This document shows, one piece after another, positions 26,398-35,132 of a stretch of DNA of 64,000 nt. The position numbers and the translations under genes are program-made. A model generated the notes under the pieces. That model was not told where the DNA came from, made no database searches, and saw only the letters and a list, made by a program, of their open reading frames with translations. This DNA is from Haliotispira sp965263485. GTDB taxonomy: Bacteria > Spirochaetota > Spirochaetia > SP-2023. The DNA lies in assembly GCA_965263485.1 (NCBI GenBank), contig CBDHHO010000004.1, forward strand, positions 1,736,001 to 1,800,000. Reading direction: 5' to 3'. Every line of letters begins with the position of its first letter. The stretch's first letter is position 1.

Positions 26398-27485
26398 GTG
26401 CTTTCAATCCCGGCCTTGGCCTGTCTGGCCTGTCTGGCCTGTCTGGACAGCCTGCTGGTTCTCGATTGCGGCACGGAGCGGAACAGATCCACGCGCGAAG
26501 AAGCCGGGCAATCCAGCCTGGCAAAACGGCCCGCACGGGCGTATTCCCAACCGATGGCGGCGATCATGGCCGCGTTGTCGGTGCAGTACTTCATGCTTGG
26601 CGTAGAAACCAGCCAGTCCCGGTTCCTGCGCAGCAGTTCCAGCTGGGCGCGCAGGTAGCTGTTGGCCGCCACACCGCCGCCGATGGCCACCCGACGAATG
26701 CCGGTGCTTTCTGTTGCCCGGATTACCCGGTCCAGCAGCATATCGACAATGGCTTTTTGCAGGGAGGCCAGCAAATCCTCCAGACGCTCGCTTTTCCCCG
26801 ACTGCAAAAACTGCCGATGCTGCCAGATGGCCGCTGTCTTCAGGCCGGAAAAGGAAAGATCCAGCTCGCGACGGCTGTTCTTCAACTTCGGCTGGGGAAA
26901 CAGATAGGAACTGCTGTCACCACTTGTAGCCATGCGGTCAATCATTGCGCCACCGGGATAACCTAGGCCGTAGTGCTTGGCCACCTTGTCGAAGGCTTCG
27001 CCACAAGCATCATCGATGCTGGCTCCCAGCACTTCCACCTCATCGTAGCCGCGTACTGCGCAGATCATGCTGTGTCCGCCGGAGACCAACAGGCCGATGT
27101 ATGGATAGGCCAGTTCCTGTTCGATTTTGGGTGCGTAGAGGTGGGCCAAGACATGATCTGCTGCAATCAACGGCTTGCCACTGGCCCAGCACAGGCCCTT
27201 GGCAAACGACAGACCGACCAGGAGGGCTCCGATCATTCCCGGCTGGCTGGTGGCGGCGATGGCATCAATGTCTTGCAGAGAGCAGCCTGCCTGCTTCAAG
27301 GCTTCGGCACAGATATTCTGAATCCACTCGCAGTGCAGGCGCGCGGCAATTTCGGGAACCACGCCATCATAGAGTTTGTGCTCTTCTATCTGTGAGGCCA
27401 CGATGTTCGAATGCACTCTTCGGCCCGATTCAACCACCGCCGCAGCACACTCATCGCAGGAGCTCTCCAGGCCCAGGATCATCAT
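26394..27485 (-). CDS. tsaD: tRNA N6-threonylcarbamoyladenosine transferase TsaD
   Basis: Transfers the threonylcarbamoyl group to A37 of ANN-decoding tRNAs. The N-terminus MILGLESSCDECA, the metal-binding His pair in ADHVLAHLYAP, LLVSGGHSMI, GYPGGAMIDR, LDLSFSGLKTA and IGGGVAANSYL are all present. The start is one of two adjacent ATGs at 27485/27482, where homology begins; the frame continues upstream without homology. At 363 residues it is slightly long because of a C-terminal tail in which a 9-bp unit (GGCCTGTCT on the plus strand, about 26418-26446) encodes repeated Arg-Gln-Ala. Essential housekeeping gene. Confidence 0.93.
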   Translation of the reverse strand: MMILGLESSCDECAAAVVESGRRVHSNIVASQIEEHKLYDGVVPEIAARLHCEWIQNICAEALKQAGCSLQDIDAIAATSQPGMIGALLVGLSFAKGLCWASGKPLIAADHVLAHLYAPKIEQELAYPYIGLLVSGGHSMICAVRGYDEVEVLGASIDDACGEAFDKVAKHYGLGYPGGAMIDRMATSGDSSSYLFPQPKLKNSRRELDLSFSGLKTAAIWQHRQFLQSGKSERLEDLLASLQKAIVDMLLDRVIRATESTGIRRVAIGGGVAANSYLRAQLELLRRNRDWLVSTPSMKYCTDNAAMIAAIGWEYARAGRFARLDCPASSRVDLFRSVPQSRTSRLSRQARQARQAKAGIEST

Positions 27486-27624
27486 TGCTAACAGAACTCC
27501 CCAGTTCGCCGGCCCGGCAGCTTGTTCGCCGTGAGGGGGGCGAATGGCAGAGCAAGCGCAGTCATGGAATATCAAAAACGATGGATCTCACATTAGTGTT
27601 CCAGAGCCGGGGAACTTATAATTT

Positions 27625-29307
27625 TCAGAGCTTCTCCAAAATAAAGTGATTGTAGAAGTAATCATAGGCATCTTTGAGAGCTTCGAGTGAGGCATCCACG
27701 ATGTTTTCCGAGACACCGACCGTGTCCCAAGTCTGGGCCTCGCGTGGGCTGCTGGTTGAAATCACTACGCGCACGCGCGCGCTGGCTGCATCTTCGGGGT
27801 TGATGACCCGCACCCGATAGTCCACCAGTGCCAGTTCCCGGAGGAAGGCGAAGTGACTGCTTGGGCTTTCCTTGTCGGTGGCCTCAGCAGCAACTCTCGG
27901 GTCTTCGGCAGTGCCGATGTGACGCAGCGACAGTGCGTTGCGAATTGCGGCATCCAGCATGGCAACGGGGCCATCTCCGACGCCGGCCCCCATCAAGTCA
28001 AGCATCGGGCCGCTGCCATCGGGCCGGGCCTGCAAAAACAAGCGCCCCACGGTCTGGCTTTCGAACTCTCGTGTGCGGAAAATCTCGATGTGATAGTTGG
28101 TCAGTTCAAACAACGGCCGGAAAATCCCCAGCACTCGGCGGGCTTCCAGCTCCAGCGAAGCCTCGGCTGCCTCGTAGAGATAACCGAGGGCCTCCCGTGT
28201 CTTAATGCGCCGAATCAGTTCGCACACTTCGGCGGAGTTTTTGTCGAATTTACGCTCTGAAGAAGGCTTGAGCTGCTCTAAGAGCGGTAGCACCGAGGCC
28301 CGGCCGGCCAGCTCGGAAACCACCATGCGGCGCTGGTTGCCGACTTGGGAACTCTCGATATGCTCCATCAGCGCTGGGTCTTTGAGAATCACGTCAGCGT
28401 GCTGGCCGGCTTTGTGGCCAAAAGCCGCATCGCCGACATAGGGCTGCTTGCGATCCGGAACCAAGTTGGTCTTTTCGCTGACGTAGCGCGATAGCTGGGT
28501 CAGACTGCCGAGCTGCGGACCGCACTGAGTCTCCAGGCCCATTTTCAGCACAAGGTTGGGAATGATGGAGACCAGGTTGGCATTGCCGCAGCGCTCGCCA
28601 ATGCCGTTGATAGTTCCGTGAACGTGGCGCGCTCCGGCGGCCACGGCCGCCAGCGAACAGGCTACGGCGCACTCAGTGTCATTGTGACAATGGATGCCTA
28701 GGCGTTCCAACGGCAGCTTTTCCCGTTCCAGTTCGGCAAAGACCCGGCTGACTTGCCGGGGCAGTACACCTCCGTTGGTGTCGCACAGGGCAATCCGGTC
28801 CGCCCCGGCATTCAGGGCCGTTCGCAGCACTTGCAGCGAGTAGTCGCGCCTGCTGAAGTAGCCATCGAAAAAGTGCTCGATGTCGATGATGACTTCTCGT
28901 TGCTGTTTTTTGAGACAGCCCACTGAGTCGTCTATCATACGCAGGTTTTCTTCCAAGTCGGTGCCAATCACTTTGTGGACGTGGGCGTCCCAGCCTTTGC
29001 CCACCACCACTACGGTTGGTGTTTCAGCTTCCAGAAGGGCCCGGATATGGGCATCGCCTTCGGCAGATGCACCGGGGTGGCAGGTCGAGCCAAAGGCTGC
29101 CAGCCGGGCATTCTGCAGATTCAGGGTGCGGGCGCGTCGGAAATATTCACTCTCGCGTTCCGATGCCAGCGGGAAACCGCCTTCAATATAATCGATACCA
29201 AAAGAATCCAGCCGCTGTGTAATGTCCAACTTGTCCTGAAGGGAGAAGTTAATGCCAATACCCTGTGCCCCGTCGCGCAGGGTGGTGTCCAGAAATGTCA
29301 CGGCCAT
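27625..29307 (-). CDS. cimA: (R)-citramalate synthase
   Basis: Condenses pyruvate and acetyl-CoA to citramalate, the threonine-independent entry to isoleucine. It has the TIM-barrel start FLDTTLRDGAQGIGINFS, DYIEGGFPLAS, the metal-binding ALCDTNGG and GIHCHNDTECAVA, and the GTINGIGERCGNAN motif of the CimA/LeuA family. KPYVGDAAFGHKAGQHAD and the C-terminal LeuA-type regulatory domain (VRVINPEDA) follow. The Gln after DGA and the spacing fit CimA rather than LeuA. At 560 residues it is full length. ATG 29307 starts at the conserved fold with a weak ribosome binding site. Isolated from other isoleucine genes in the window. Confidence 0.88.
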   Translation of the reverse strand: MAVTFLDTTLRDGAQGIGINFSLQDKLDITQRLDSFGIDYIEGGFPLASERESEYFRRARTLNLQNARLAAFGSTCHPGASAEGDAHIRALLEAETPTVVVVGKGWDAHVHKVIGTDLEENLRMIDDSVGCLKKQQREVIIDIEHFFDGYFSRRDYSLQVLRTALNAGADRIALCDTNGGVLPRQVSRVFAELEREKLPLERLGIHCHNDTECAVACSLAAVAAGARHVHGTINGIGERCGNANLVSIIPNLVLKMGLETQCGPQLGSLTQLSRYVSEKTNLVPDRKQPYVGDAAFGHKAGQHADVILKDPALMEHIESSQVGNQRRMVVSELAGRASVLPLLEQLKPSSERKFDKNSAEVCELIRRIKTREALGYLYEAAEASLELEARRVLGIFRPLFELTNYHIEIFRTREFESQTVGRLFLQARPDGSGPMLDLMGAGVGDGPVAMLDAAIRNALSLRHIGTAEDPRVAAEATDKESPSSHFAFLRELALVDYRVRVINPEDAASARVRVVISTSSPREAQTWDTVGVSENIVDASLEALKDAYDYFYNHFILEKL

Positions 29308-29403
29308 AGGCTCTCTGCTGTGCCGGAATTAAAGGCACTCAAATTATGTGTAGCTGCGCATTGTAGTGAGTTGGGGGTTGTTTCTCAATCTCACCGGTTA
29401 TGG

Positions 29404-29470
29404 GCAGCTCTAAAAATTCCAATTCCGCGCTGAATCGCGATCTTGTTGCCGAATAGCTTCGTCAGAAGAG
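29404..29470. repeat. MITE-like left-end remnant upstream of rpn1
   Basis: GGGCAGCTCTAAAAATTCC followed by GCGCTGAATCGCGATCTTG and CGAATAGCTTCGTCAG matches the left third of the canonical element (for example 35609-35774 read in reverse). It is followed at 29480-29565 by the third repeat family (GCGCACGGCC...GCTGCGCCAGCTCGCC), which also brackets rpn2. Confidence 0.65.
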
Positions 29471-29602
29471 GCGCCAGCTCGCCCAGTTCGCAAAAAAGAA
29501 GGTCGGGCCTTGGCTGCGCACGGCCCTCCCCATTTCTCCCATGCTGCGCCAGCTCGCCATTTTTTAATTGCGCCATATGGACAAAACAGCTATATTGAAG
29601 CC

Positions 29603-30670
29603 ATGGCAAGTTGCGACAGCGCGTACAAATACCTGTTCTCGAACCCGGCAATCCTGTGCAAACTCATCCACGCCTTCGTTGAGGAGGACTTTAGCGCCAA
29701 AATCCAGCCCGACAGCCTGCGCAAACTCGACCCGTCCCACCTCTCTGCCACGCTCCAGCAGCGCGAATCGGACCTGCTCTATGAGGTGCGCCTGGACAGC
29801 CAAGACAATCAAGATAACCAAACAGCCTATCTGTATATCCTGCTCGAATTCCAGTCCACAGCCCCCAAGCATATGGCCATCCGCCTGCTCAGCTATATAT
29901 CCCTGTTTTACGAACGCCTCATCAAGGAAGGCAAAAACAGCAAAGGCAAGTTGCCCCCGGTATTTCCGTTGGTGCTCTACAACGGAGACCGCCCTTGGAA
30001 TGCGCCCCGCAGCACCAGCGAACTGATCAGCAGCAACGAAATACCCGCAAAATACCTACCCCACTTTCAATATGCTCTCATTGACGAGAAGCGCATCCCC
30101 GACGAGAAAATCCACAAGCTGCACAACCTTATCAGCGCGGTGATTTGTGCCGAGAAGTACGGCAGACCAGGGGAGTGGGAAGCGCGAATCCCGCAAATCA
30201 TAGAATTCCTGCGCGATGAACCCGGGCCCGAAATCACCATTTTCAGGCGCTGGATTGCCTTGCTGTTTGGCGAAGGCATGAACGAATCAGAATACAATCA
30301 AATCACCGCACCAGAGGAGGTACAGAAGATGTTGGCAACACTGGCAGACGATCTAAGAGCTGAAGGAAGACAAGAAGGCGAAAAACTGGGCATGCAGAAA
30401 GGTTGGGAAGAAGGTGAAAAACTAGGCATGCGGAAAGGCCGGGAAGAAGGCCGGGAAGAAGGTGAAAAACTAGGCATGCGGAAAGGCCGGGAAGAAGGTC
30501 GGGAAGAAGGTGAAAAACTAGGCATGCGGAAAGGCCGGGAAGAAGGCCGGGAAGAAGGCCGGGAAGAAGAACGGCGTGAAGCTGCCCGAAAAATGAAAGA
30601 ATCCGGGCTGTCGATTGAACAGATTGCAAGGTTTACCGGCCTGAGCCACCGCGAAATTACCGGGCTCTGA
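29603..30670 (+). CDS. Rpn-family PD-(D/E)xK nuclease (recombination-promoting nuclease/putative transposase)
   Basis: A 355-residue protein of the Rpn/Transposase_31 family. The N-terminus MASCDSAYKYLFSNP is followed by the PD-(D/E)xK nuclease core with the acidic pair in ESDLLYEV and ILLEFQ (about residues 55-93). The C-terminal third is a charged helix of 16-residue units (EKLGMRKGREEG), then the family tail SIEQIARFTGLSHREI. ATG 29603 is where homology to the second copy begins. Known Rpn proteins are DNA endonucleases that raise RecA-independent recombination and act in phage defence. The gene lies 223 bp upstream of lipoprotein B on the same strand, an arrangement repeated at 40351-40872. 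Confidence 0.85.
   Translation: MASCDSAYKYLFSNPAILCKLIHAFVEEDFSAKIQPDSLRKLDPSHLSATLQQRESDLLYEVRLDSQDNQDNQTAYLYILLEFQSTAPKHMAIRLLSYISLFYERLIKEGKNSKGKLPPVFPLVLYNGDRPWNAPRSTSELISSNEIPAKYLPHFQYALIDEKRIPDEKIHKLHNLISAVICAEKYGRPGEWEARIPQIIEFLRDEPGPEITIFRRWIALLFGEGMNESEYNQITAPEEVQKMLATLADDLRAEGRQEGEKLGMQKGWEEGEKLGMRKGREEGREEGEKLGMRKGREEGREEGEKLGMRKGREEGREEGREEERREAARKMKESGLSIEQIARFTGLSHREITGL
30329..30670 (+). CDS. Candidate internally initiated short Rpn protein (RpnS-like)
   Basis: Inside the Rpn gene, AGGAGG (30315-30320, in the context GAGGAGGT) precedes an in-frame ATG at 30329 by 8 bp, far better than the signal at the gene's own start. Initiation here would give a 113-residue protein (MLATLADDLRAEGRQEG...) comprising only the charged repeat helix and C-terminal tail. 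In E. coli Rpn genes, a short C-terminal product made from an internal start inhibits the full-length nuclease. The same signal and ATG are kept in the broken copy at 57143-58124. Function here is inference. Confidence 0.55.
   Translation: MLATLADDLRAEGRQEGEKLGMQKGWEEGEKLGMRKGREEGREEGEKLGMRKGREEGREEGEKLGMRKGREEGREEGREEERREAARKMKESGLSIEQIARFTGLSHREITGL
30372..30580. repeat. 48-bp in-frame tandem repeats in rpn1
   Basis: Units of 48 bp encode 16 residues (GAAAAACTAGGCATGCGGAA and the following GGCCGGGAAGAAGG repeats). About three full units occur here and fewer in the second copy, so the coiled-coil-like arm length varies between paralogues without frame loss. Confidence 0.8.
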
Positions 30671-30794
30671 TGCCGGGCTGGGCGCAATTGTCAAGGACGG
30701 CTCCCCAAGAAAAGCCAATTTTTAGGGATTTTCCTGCAATTTCTCTTGCCCTCCGTCGGAAAAGAGTATATTCTTTGAGAAGAACAAGCTATTT

Positions 30795-30893
30795 TATAAC
30801 CCTATTTCATCTTTTATTAAAACCATTCCGACCTTGGCCGGAACATCATCTTTATGCATTGTTTTGCATAATAATACCAAGGAGTATTGCACA
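30795..30893 (+). promoter_or_regulatory. Conserved 5' leader of lipoprotein B
   Basis: It is the same leader as at loci A and C: TATTTCATCTTTTATT, a CCGACCTTGGCCGG hairpin (30829-30842), TTTTGCATAATAATACC and AAGGAG 8 bp before ATG 30894. Similarity with locus C extends further upstream (CCCTCCGT...GAGTATATTC) to the Rpn stop codon, so the whole intergenic unit was copied. Confidence 0.6.
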
Positions 30894-30917
30894 ATGGAAC
30901 ACAAGTTCAGTAAAATT

Positions 30918-30961
30918 CGCTCATCGCTCATCGCTCATCGCTCATCGCTCATCGCTCATCG
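30918..30961 (+). repeat. CGCTCAT heptanucleotide repeat, locus B: 6 full copies plus CG
   Basis: It begins right after codons for MEHKFSKI. From ATG 30894 the frame runs through the repeat and stops at TAA 30969-30971 after 25 codons. The lipoprotein signal peptide is in another frame. Adding one unit or losing two would join start and signal peptide with no intervening stop. Confidence 0.9.
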
Positions 30962-31048
30962 AAAAAATTAAAACTATATAGCAGGGGAAATTATTTCTCT
31001 GCAGGAGTTTTACGCCCATTTATCCTTTTATTTGTCTGCTCCCTGATT

Positions 31049-32038
31049 TTGTTGGTCGCCTGCGACCCGCCGGAAAGCAGCGAAACTCCCGGGGAAAGCA
31101 GCGAAGCTCCCGGCGATGACCCCGGGCAAAGGACAAGCGGGAAAATCACTGAAGATCTTTCAGACAGCAGCTCGCCCCTGCGGACCTGGCTTTCGGAAGC
31201 CCTGAAACTTCACAGTGATCCGAGCAACCCTTACTTTACAGGAGGAACTGCCATTAATAATATGGTCGCTCTCAAAATATCCGCCTCCGCTCCAACAGAA
31301 TTCAAGATACAAGTGAATGGCAGCCCCAGCAATAATACCGCTACTACTGAGTCTGGAATTCCAAGCACTCAAACAAGCACTCAAAGAGGTACGCGAGATA
31401 CTCTGAGAGATATTACCTATTCCAGTCTCTTTGGCTCCGATAATACGGCCAGCCAATACTCAGTCTCCGGAAACACCTTAACACTGGAAAATGACAGCAG
31501 TGATGTACTCGCACGGCTGGAGCTGCGCAAAGGCAGCAACGGGCAGCAGAATGCGATCTCTGTTCGAGCTGACGGTGCCGCTGGGCTGTTGCTGTATTCA
31601 GATAGGAATATGGATCCTGCTACAACCACCCCCGAATGGATTCAGCAGGCTCGGCTTGTAAGCAGGTCGTATACTACCAGTAGTTCTTCAGGGAGCGTTG
31701 GCGCTGGCAGCAGCCTGACTTTTGGCCTGACCCAGTCTCGTAGTCTCATTACTAGTCTTACTTTTGCCCAAAGTTCTACGGATCCCATTTCAGGTATGCG
31801 GTCTGGCCGTCTGGTTGGCAATGAAGCTTGGACAGAGAGCGGTGTTTTGGGAAGTCTTCCCATCATTATGGACAGTCCAGATCTGGCACTGGTAATTAGT
31901 AATGCAGCTGGCGGGTTCCCTGCTCTCGTGAGCATCCAATACCGCAATAATGGCGAGCAGCTGCTGGTTACCTATCACGCAGCCCGGAGTACCAGTGCCC
32001 AGGATGTTACGGTAACTTACAATAGACCCGATCCCTAA
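31049..32038 (+). CDS. Phase-variable-family lipoprotein B (start out of frame as sequenced)
   Basis: Coordinates mark the clean mature-region frame. The signal peptide in the same frame begins about 31 codons earlier (YFSAGVLRPFILLFVCSLIL, then LLVAC) and is preceded by the CGCTCAT repeat and ATG 30894 in a different frame. The signal-peptide frame has no ATG of its own, so little protein is expected unless the repeat changes length or a weak TTG is used. The mature part (Cys followed by DPPESS, then a Glu/Ser/Pro linker and a Ser/Thr-rich, probably beta-rich domain of about 300 residues ending VTYNRPDP) resembles no family I know. It keeps a long open frame with no stops, which argues against simple decay. 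Confidence 0.75.
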   Translation: MLVACDPPESSETPGESSEAPGDDPGQRTSGKITEDLSDSSSPLRTWLSEALKLHSDPSNPYFTGGTAINNMVALKISASAPTEFKIQVNGSPSNNTATTESGIPSTQTSTQRGTRDTLRDITYSSLFGSDNTASQYSVSGNTLTLENDSSDVLARLELRKGSNGQQNAISVRADGAAGLLLYSDRNMDPATTTPEWIQQARLVSRSYTTSSSSGSVGAGSSLTFGLTQSRSLITSLTFAQSSTDPISGMRSGRLVGNEAWTESGVLGSLPIIMDSPDLALVISNAAGGFPALVSIQYRNNGEQLLVTYHAARSTSAQDVTVTYNRPDP

Positions 32039-32072
32039 GTCCGAGCCCTTCAGGTTTCTGCCATCAGAGCCC

Positions 32073-32137
32073 GGTACTTCGATACATCTTGAATTTCTAA
32101 TCTTCGCGCTGTGCGCTCAGGTTGGAATTCAAGATGT
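32073..32137. repeat. Second small palindromic repeat family, copy 2 (complete arms)
   Basis: GGTACTTCGATACATCTTG opens the element. ACATCTTGAATTTC at the left pairs with GGAATTCAAGATGT at the right around a GCGCTGTGCGC centre. This copy shows the full inverted repeat. It lies between lipoprotein B and the convergent phosphoesterase gene and may terminate both. Confidence 0.7.
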
Positions 32138-32200
32138 GGCGAAAGGCTCTGATGCTGCGCCAGCTAGCAGAAAGGAAGGTGGGGCCTTTGGGGCCCCCCT

Positions 32201-33577
32201 CTAGATATTCTCAGAAAAAAAGCACCGTTTTTGATTTTGAGAGAGTTTGGGGGGGGCGGTTTTTATTCCGGTCCATGCCGGAGTCTGGTAGTAAGCGATG
32301 TTTCGTTTCCCCAAGTCTATAATGGCATAGCTGTGGTTGTACAGGTCTTCTGTCAGTTGGGGTTCGATGTTCTTTCCATTGTTGTCTTTTAACAGGACAT
32401 CAGAAAAGCGGGCCCTGATGTTGGTTTCTTCGCTTGCTTTATTTACTTCCCTGCTGCTGCCTCCAAGCAGACGACAACGAGGGATTTTAAGATTGTTATT
32501 TTCAGGGACGGAAAAATTTTCTCTATATGCTGCAAATCTATGATTATGCCCCCATAACCAAGTGTTGATTTTAGTGAACAAACCGCCGATTTGTTCCAAT
32601 AATCGGTCATTGAAATAGCGCAAATTACCTTTTGTTTCAGGGGCTTGATTAATAAAATGTTCATCGTCAATAAGGGGATGATGTGTCATAAATATCGTTT
32701 CACCTGAAAATAGAAACTTATCCTTCAACCATTCCAGTTCTGAAGGGTTCAGCCCAGGGTCTTTGATGATTTGTTTGAAAGAGCTTCGATCGTTAATGCC
32801 TGTATCTCCGCCCAAGATCTGCCAGCGGTTGTCTTCGGTGCGTAAACAAAAATAGCTGGCCTCCTGACGGTATTTTTCCCCAAAAGGCGCGTTGATCACT
32901 TCTAACATTCTGTAGAAGGCCCCGCCTCCGGAATAGTATTCATGATTGCCCGGAATACTGAAAACAGGAATCCTTCGGCCTATGCGCTGAAACGCGTTTT
33001 CCAAGGGGACAATGAAATTTTGCTCTACTTCGAAGTCACTGCACGAAAAGTACACATCTCCAATGTGTAAAATCGCATCGGGGACAACGTTACCCAGAAG
33101 ATCATCAAGCAAGCACAAGGCGTCTTGTTCCCCGGTCCCCCAGTCTCCAATAATTGCCAGCTTTGCGTTCGCGGGTAATTTGTGTTGAATTACTCCAAAA
33201 TCCATCTTTTTGGGGCTGTTGTGCCAGTCCAAGTATTTCCAATGTTCCGGTTTGATGAAATTCTTGAGGAATAAATCTTTTGTTTGCAACCAGGGAAATG
33301 GGTGTGAATCTGATAGTTTTTTTAGTTTTTGTTGATAGTGTTCAGCAGCTTTTTCGTCTCCGTTGGTATGGGCTTCAGCCCATTTTCTTAATAAAGAGGC
33401 GCCTTGGAACTCCAGACTTTCATAACTGTCATTGGACTGAGGTTTCCCCTCGGCCAGATTCTGCAATGAATGGAGTATTATTTCTGTATGTTGGCTGGCA
33501 GAATCCTCTTTTAGAATCGTATAGAGGAGGTTGTCAGACAATGATTTTCTGAATCCGGAAAGGTGTTTGGAACTCAT
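32201..33577 (-). CDS. Calcineurin-like metallophosphoesterase
   Basis: A 458-residue protein with the complete metallophosphoesterase motif set in order: GDWG, HIGDVYF, GNHEYY, MTHHP and GHNH, forming a two-metal hydrolase site. About 140 helical N-terminal residues precede the catalytic domain, and no signal peptide is seen, so it is probably cytoplasmic. Such enzymes hydrolyse phosphomono- or diesters; the substrate is unknown. ATG 33577 has GAGGA about 8 bp upstream. The C-terminal end lies next to repeat-derived sequence with poly-G and poly-C runs. It stands alone on the minus strand. Confidence 0.85.
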   Translation of the reverse strand: MSSKHLSGFRKSLSDNLLYTILKEDSASQHTEIILHSLQNLAEGKPQSNDSYESLEFQGASLLRKWAEAHTNGDEKAAEHYQQKLKKLSDSHPFPWLQTKDLFLKNFIKPEHWKYLDWHNSPKKMDFGVIQHKLPANAKLAIIGDWGTGEQDALCLLDDLLGNVVPDAILHIGDVYFSCSDFEVEQNFIVPLENAFQRIGRRIPVFSIPGNHEYYSGGGAFYRMLEVINAPFGEKYRQEASYFCLRTEDNRWQILGGDTGINDRSSFKQIIKDPGLNPSELEWLKDKFLFSGETIFMTHHPLIDDEHFINQAPETKGNLRYFNDRLLEQIGGLFTKINTWLWGHNHRFAAYRENFSVPENNNLKIPRCRLLGGSSREVNKASEETNIRARFSDVLLKDNNGKNIEPQLTEDLYNHSYAIIDLGKRNIAYYQTPAWTGIKTAPPKLSQNQKRCFFSENI

Positions 33578-33595
33578 GTGTATATCCTCGATATT

Positions 33596-33770
33596 TCTTT
33601 AGAGGTGCCCTTTAGGGGACCTCTAAAAATTCCCCATCACAGAAAGATGCTGCGCCAGCTCGCAAAAAGGAAGGTCGGGCTTGGCTGCGCACGGCCCTCC
33701 CCATTTCTCCAATGCTGCGCCAGCTCGCATTGGAGCCTTCCCTTCAAAAAGCAGAGCGATTGTGCACCAG
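33596..33770. repeat. Composite of MITE-like ends and third repeat family
   Basis: A right end (TTTAGAGGTGCCCTTT, about 33598-33613) meets a left end (AGGGGACCTCTAAAAATTCC, from 33614). The interior then switches to two copies of the GCTGCGCCAGCTCGCA-type motif around GGAAGGTCGGGCTTGGCTGC. No right end closes the second element. It lies directly upstream of the phosphoesterase start region. Confidence 0.65.
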
Positions 33771-33777
33771 AATCTGA

Positions 33778-34572
33778 TTATCGCCCTTTTGGGAACAAAG
33801 GGCCATAAAAGTCTCGCTCTGCTTCGATAAAAAGTTCTGAAAAACTCTGTGATCCGGTGACAAAACGCTCCAAGCCACGCAGCACAACAAGTGGGGTCTG
33901 TTCCGCGCCCTCGCCCATGTACAATCCGGCAAAATTGGCGATTCGATCGACAACATTGTTCTCACTCAATTTCAGTTCGCGACCGAATAAATCCTTCTGC
34001 CCTTGGTAGCCATGCAACAATTGTATGCCCGTGGCAGCAATGCTGAGGCTGACACACCCCCGACGCATCGGGAATACGGTGCTGTCCAAGACGATCAAGC
34101 CCAGTGAATTGAGCTTGCAGTGCGCGGCAATAAGCCTCTTCAGTTCCTCAGTGATTTTCTGTGGCTCTTCGGGCCATAAAATGTGCCAACCATCGCCATT
34201 ACTCTCGTCAATGCCGGCAAACGGCACCGGGGTCTTACCCTTAACGGTAAACGGAAAGTCGATACTCTCGGATTCAGGGTGGTCCCCAAAGATCGGGGGG
34301 ATCGGGTTCAGGGAGTTGGCAAGATAATAATCTGCCTCCTGTTGCAGCAATTCCCGGCGTTCCGCCGGACTATCGAGCTTACAACAACGCCCCTGGTGAA
34401 TGGCCAGCACCTTGGCAGAAAGGCAGAGAATATCACCATTTTGCAGCGTAAATACCTGTTGCTGTGTCAAGGCGTCCAAGGTGCCAAAGAAAGCCTGTAA
34501 CAAATCGTCTTGCGGCGGTTGGAGCCGGGGCAGGCGTATAGGGTAAATAGAGTGATAGCTTGGACAGAGCAT
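33778..34572 (-). CDS. CofE-like gamma-glutamyl ligase family protein
   Basis: A 264-residue protein. GDILCLSAKVLAIHQGR near residue 45, AGIDESNGDGWHILWPEEP and VLDSTVFPMRRGCVSLSIA match the pattern of the F420-0:gamma-glutamyl ligase (CofE, PF01996) superfamily: a GTP-binding N-terminal strand-helix, a D-S-type central motif and an arginine-glycine loop. No other coenzyme F420 genes are present, and spirochaetes are not known F420 makers, so the substrate may differ (a related family acts near folate). ATG 34572 has only a weak ribosome binding site. It is isolated between repeat-filled gaps. Confidence 0.65.
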   Translation of the reverse strand: MLCPSYHSIYPIRLPRLQPPQDDLLQAFFGTLDALTQQQVFTLQNGDILCLSAKVLAIHQGRCCKLDSPAERRELLQQEADYYLANSLNPIPPIFGDHPESESIDFPFTVKGKTPVPFAGIDESNGDGWHILWPEEPQKITEELKRLIAAHCKLNSLGLIVLDSTVFPMRRGCVSLSIAATGIQLLHGYQGQKDLFGRELKLSENNVVDRIANFAGLYMGEGAEQTPLVVLRGLERFVTGSQSFSELFIEAERDFYGPLFPKGR

Positions 34573-34608
34573 GGTTTCCGATATACATTGAGGCAGTGGA
34601 CGCGCTAA

Positions 34609-34764
34609 AGAGCACCTCTAAAAAGAGCTTCGCTTACTGAGCATCGAAATACGGTGCTATTACCACGATGAAGCAGGACAACAGCACAAATCTCGCGGTG
34701 CGATACAATTTCCAGAGCTTCTCATATACCATTGGTACCGATAGAGAATTTTAGAGCATTCCTT
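34609..34764. repeat. Degenerate MITE-like element and AT-rich gap
   Basis: Ends AGAGCACCTCTAAAAAG and GAATTTTAGAGCATTCCTTTA are diverged termini; the interior keeps GAGCATCGAAA and CTCGCGGTGCGAT fragments. The following stretch, 34765-35132, is strongly AT-rich with TTTAAAATTTTTTAGAAAAA tracts, contains no convincing gene, and probably holds the promoter of the gene at 35133. Confidence 0.55.
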
Positions 34765-35132
34765 TATGGATGGAGGAGATTGTAAACATTCACTAGAATA
34801 TTTACAACACTATTCTTAAGCAAAATTTTTGCTATAGTAAAGGACTGATAAATATCAAGTAAAATTTTATAGTTTTTGGCTAAAAACTTACTTTCTTATC
34901 AGATGGTAATTTATCGGATGCTTGCAAAGTCTAATTAGCCATTTTTAAAATTTTTTAGAAAAAATGCCAAAAATACTATCATAAAATATCAAATCTATGC
35001 ATGCTGGATTAAACTTGAATATGAAGGAAGCTGACCTTTTTTCAAGTGCATACATGGATCGTTGCAGGAGCTAAATTCTTCTATTTGGATTTGTATGCTT
35101 GGGGGGTATAGTTTGTTGTTGCTGGAGGAACT

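Noticed and set aside
34765..35132. Replication origin-like AT-rich tract
   Set aside because: AT-rich runs exist, but no DnaA-box cluster and no dnaA/dnaN neighbours were seen.
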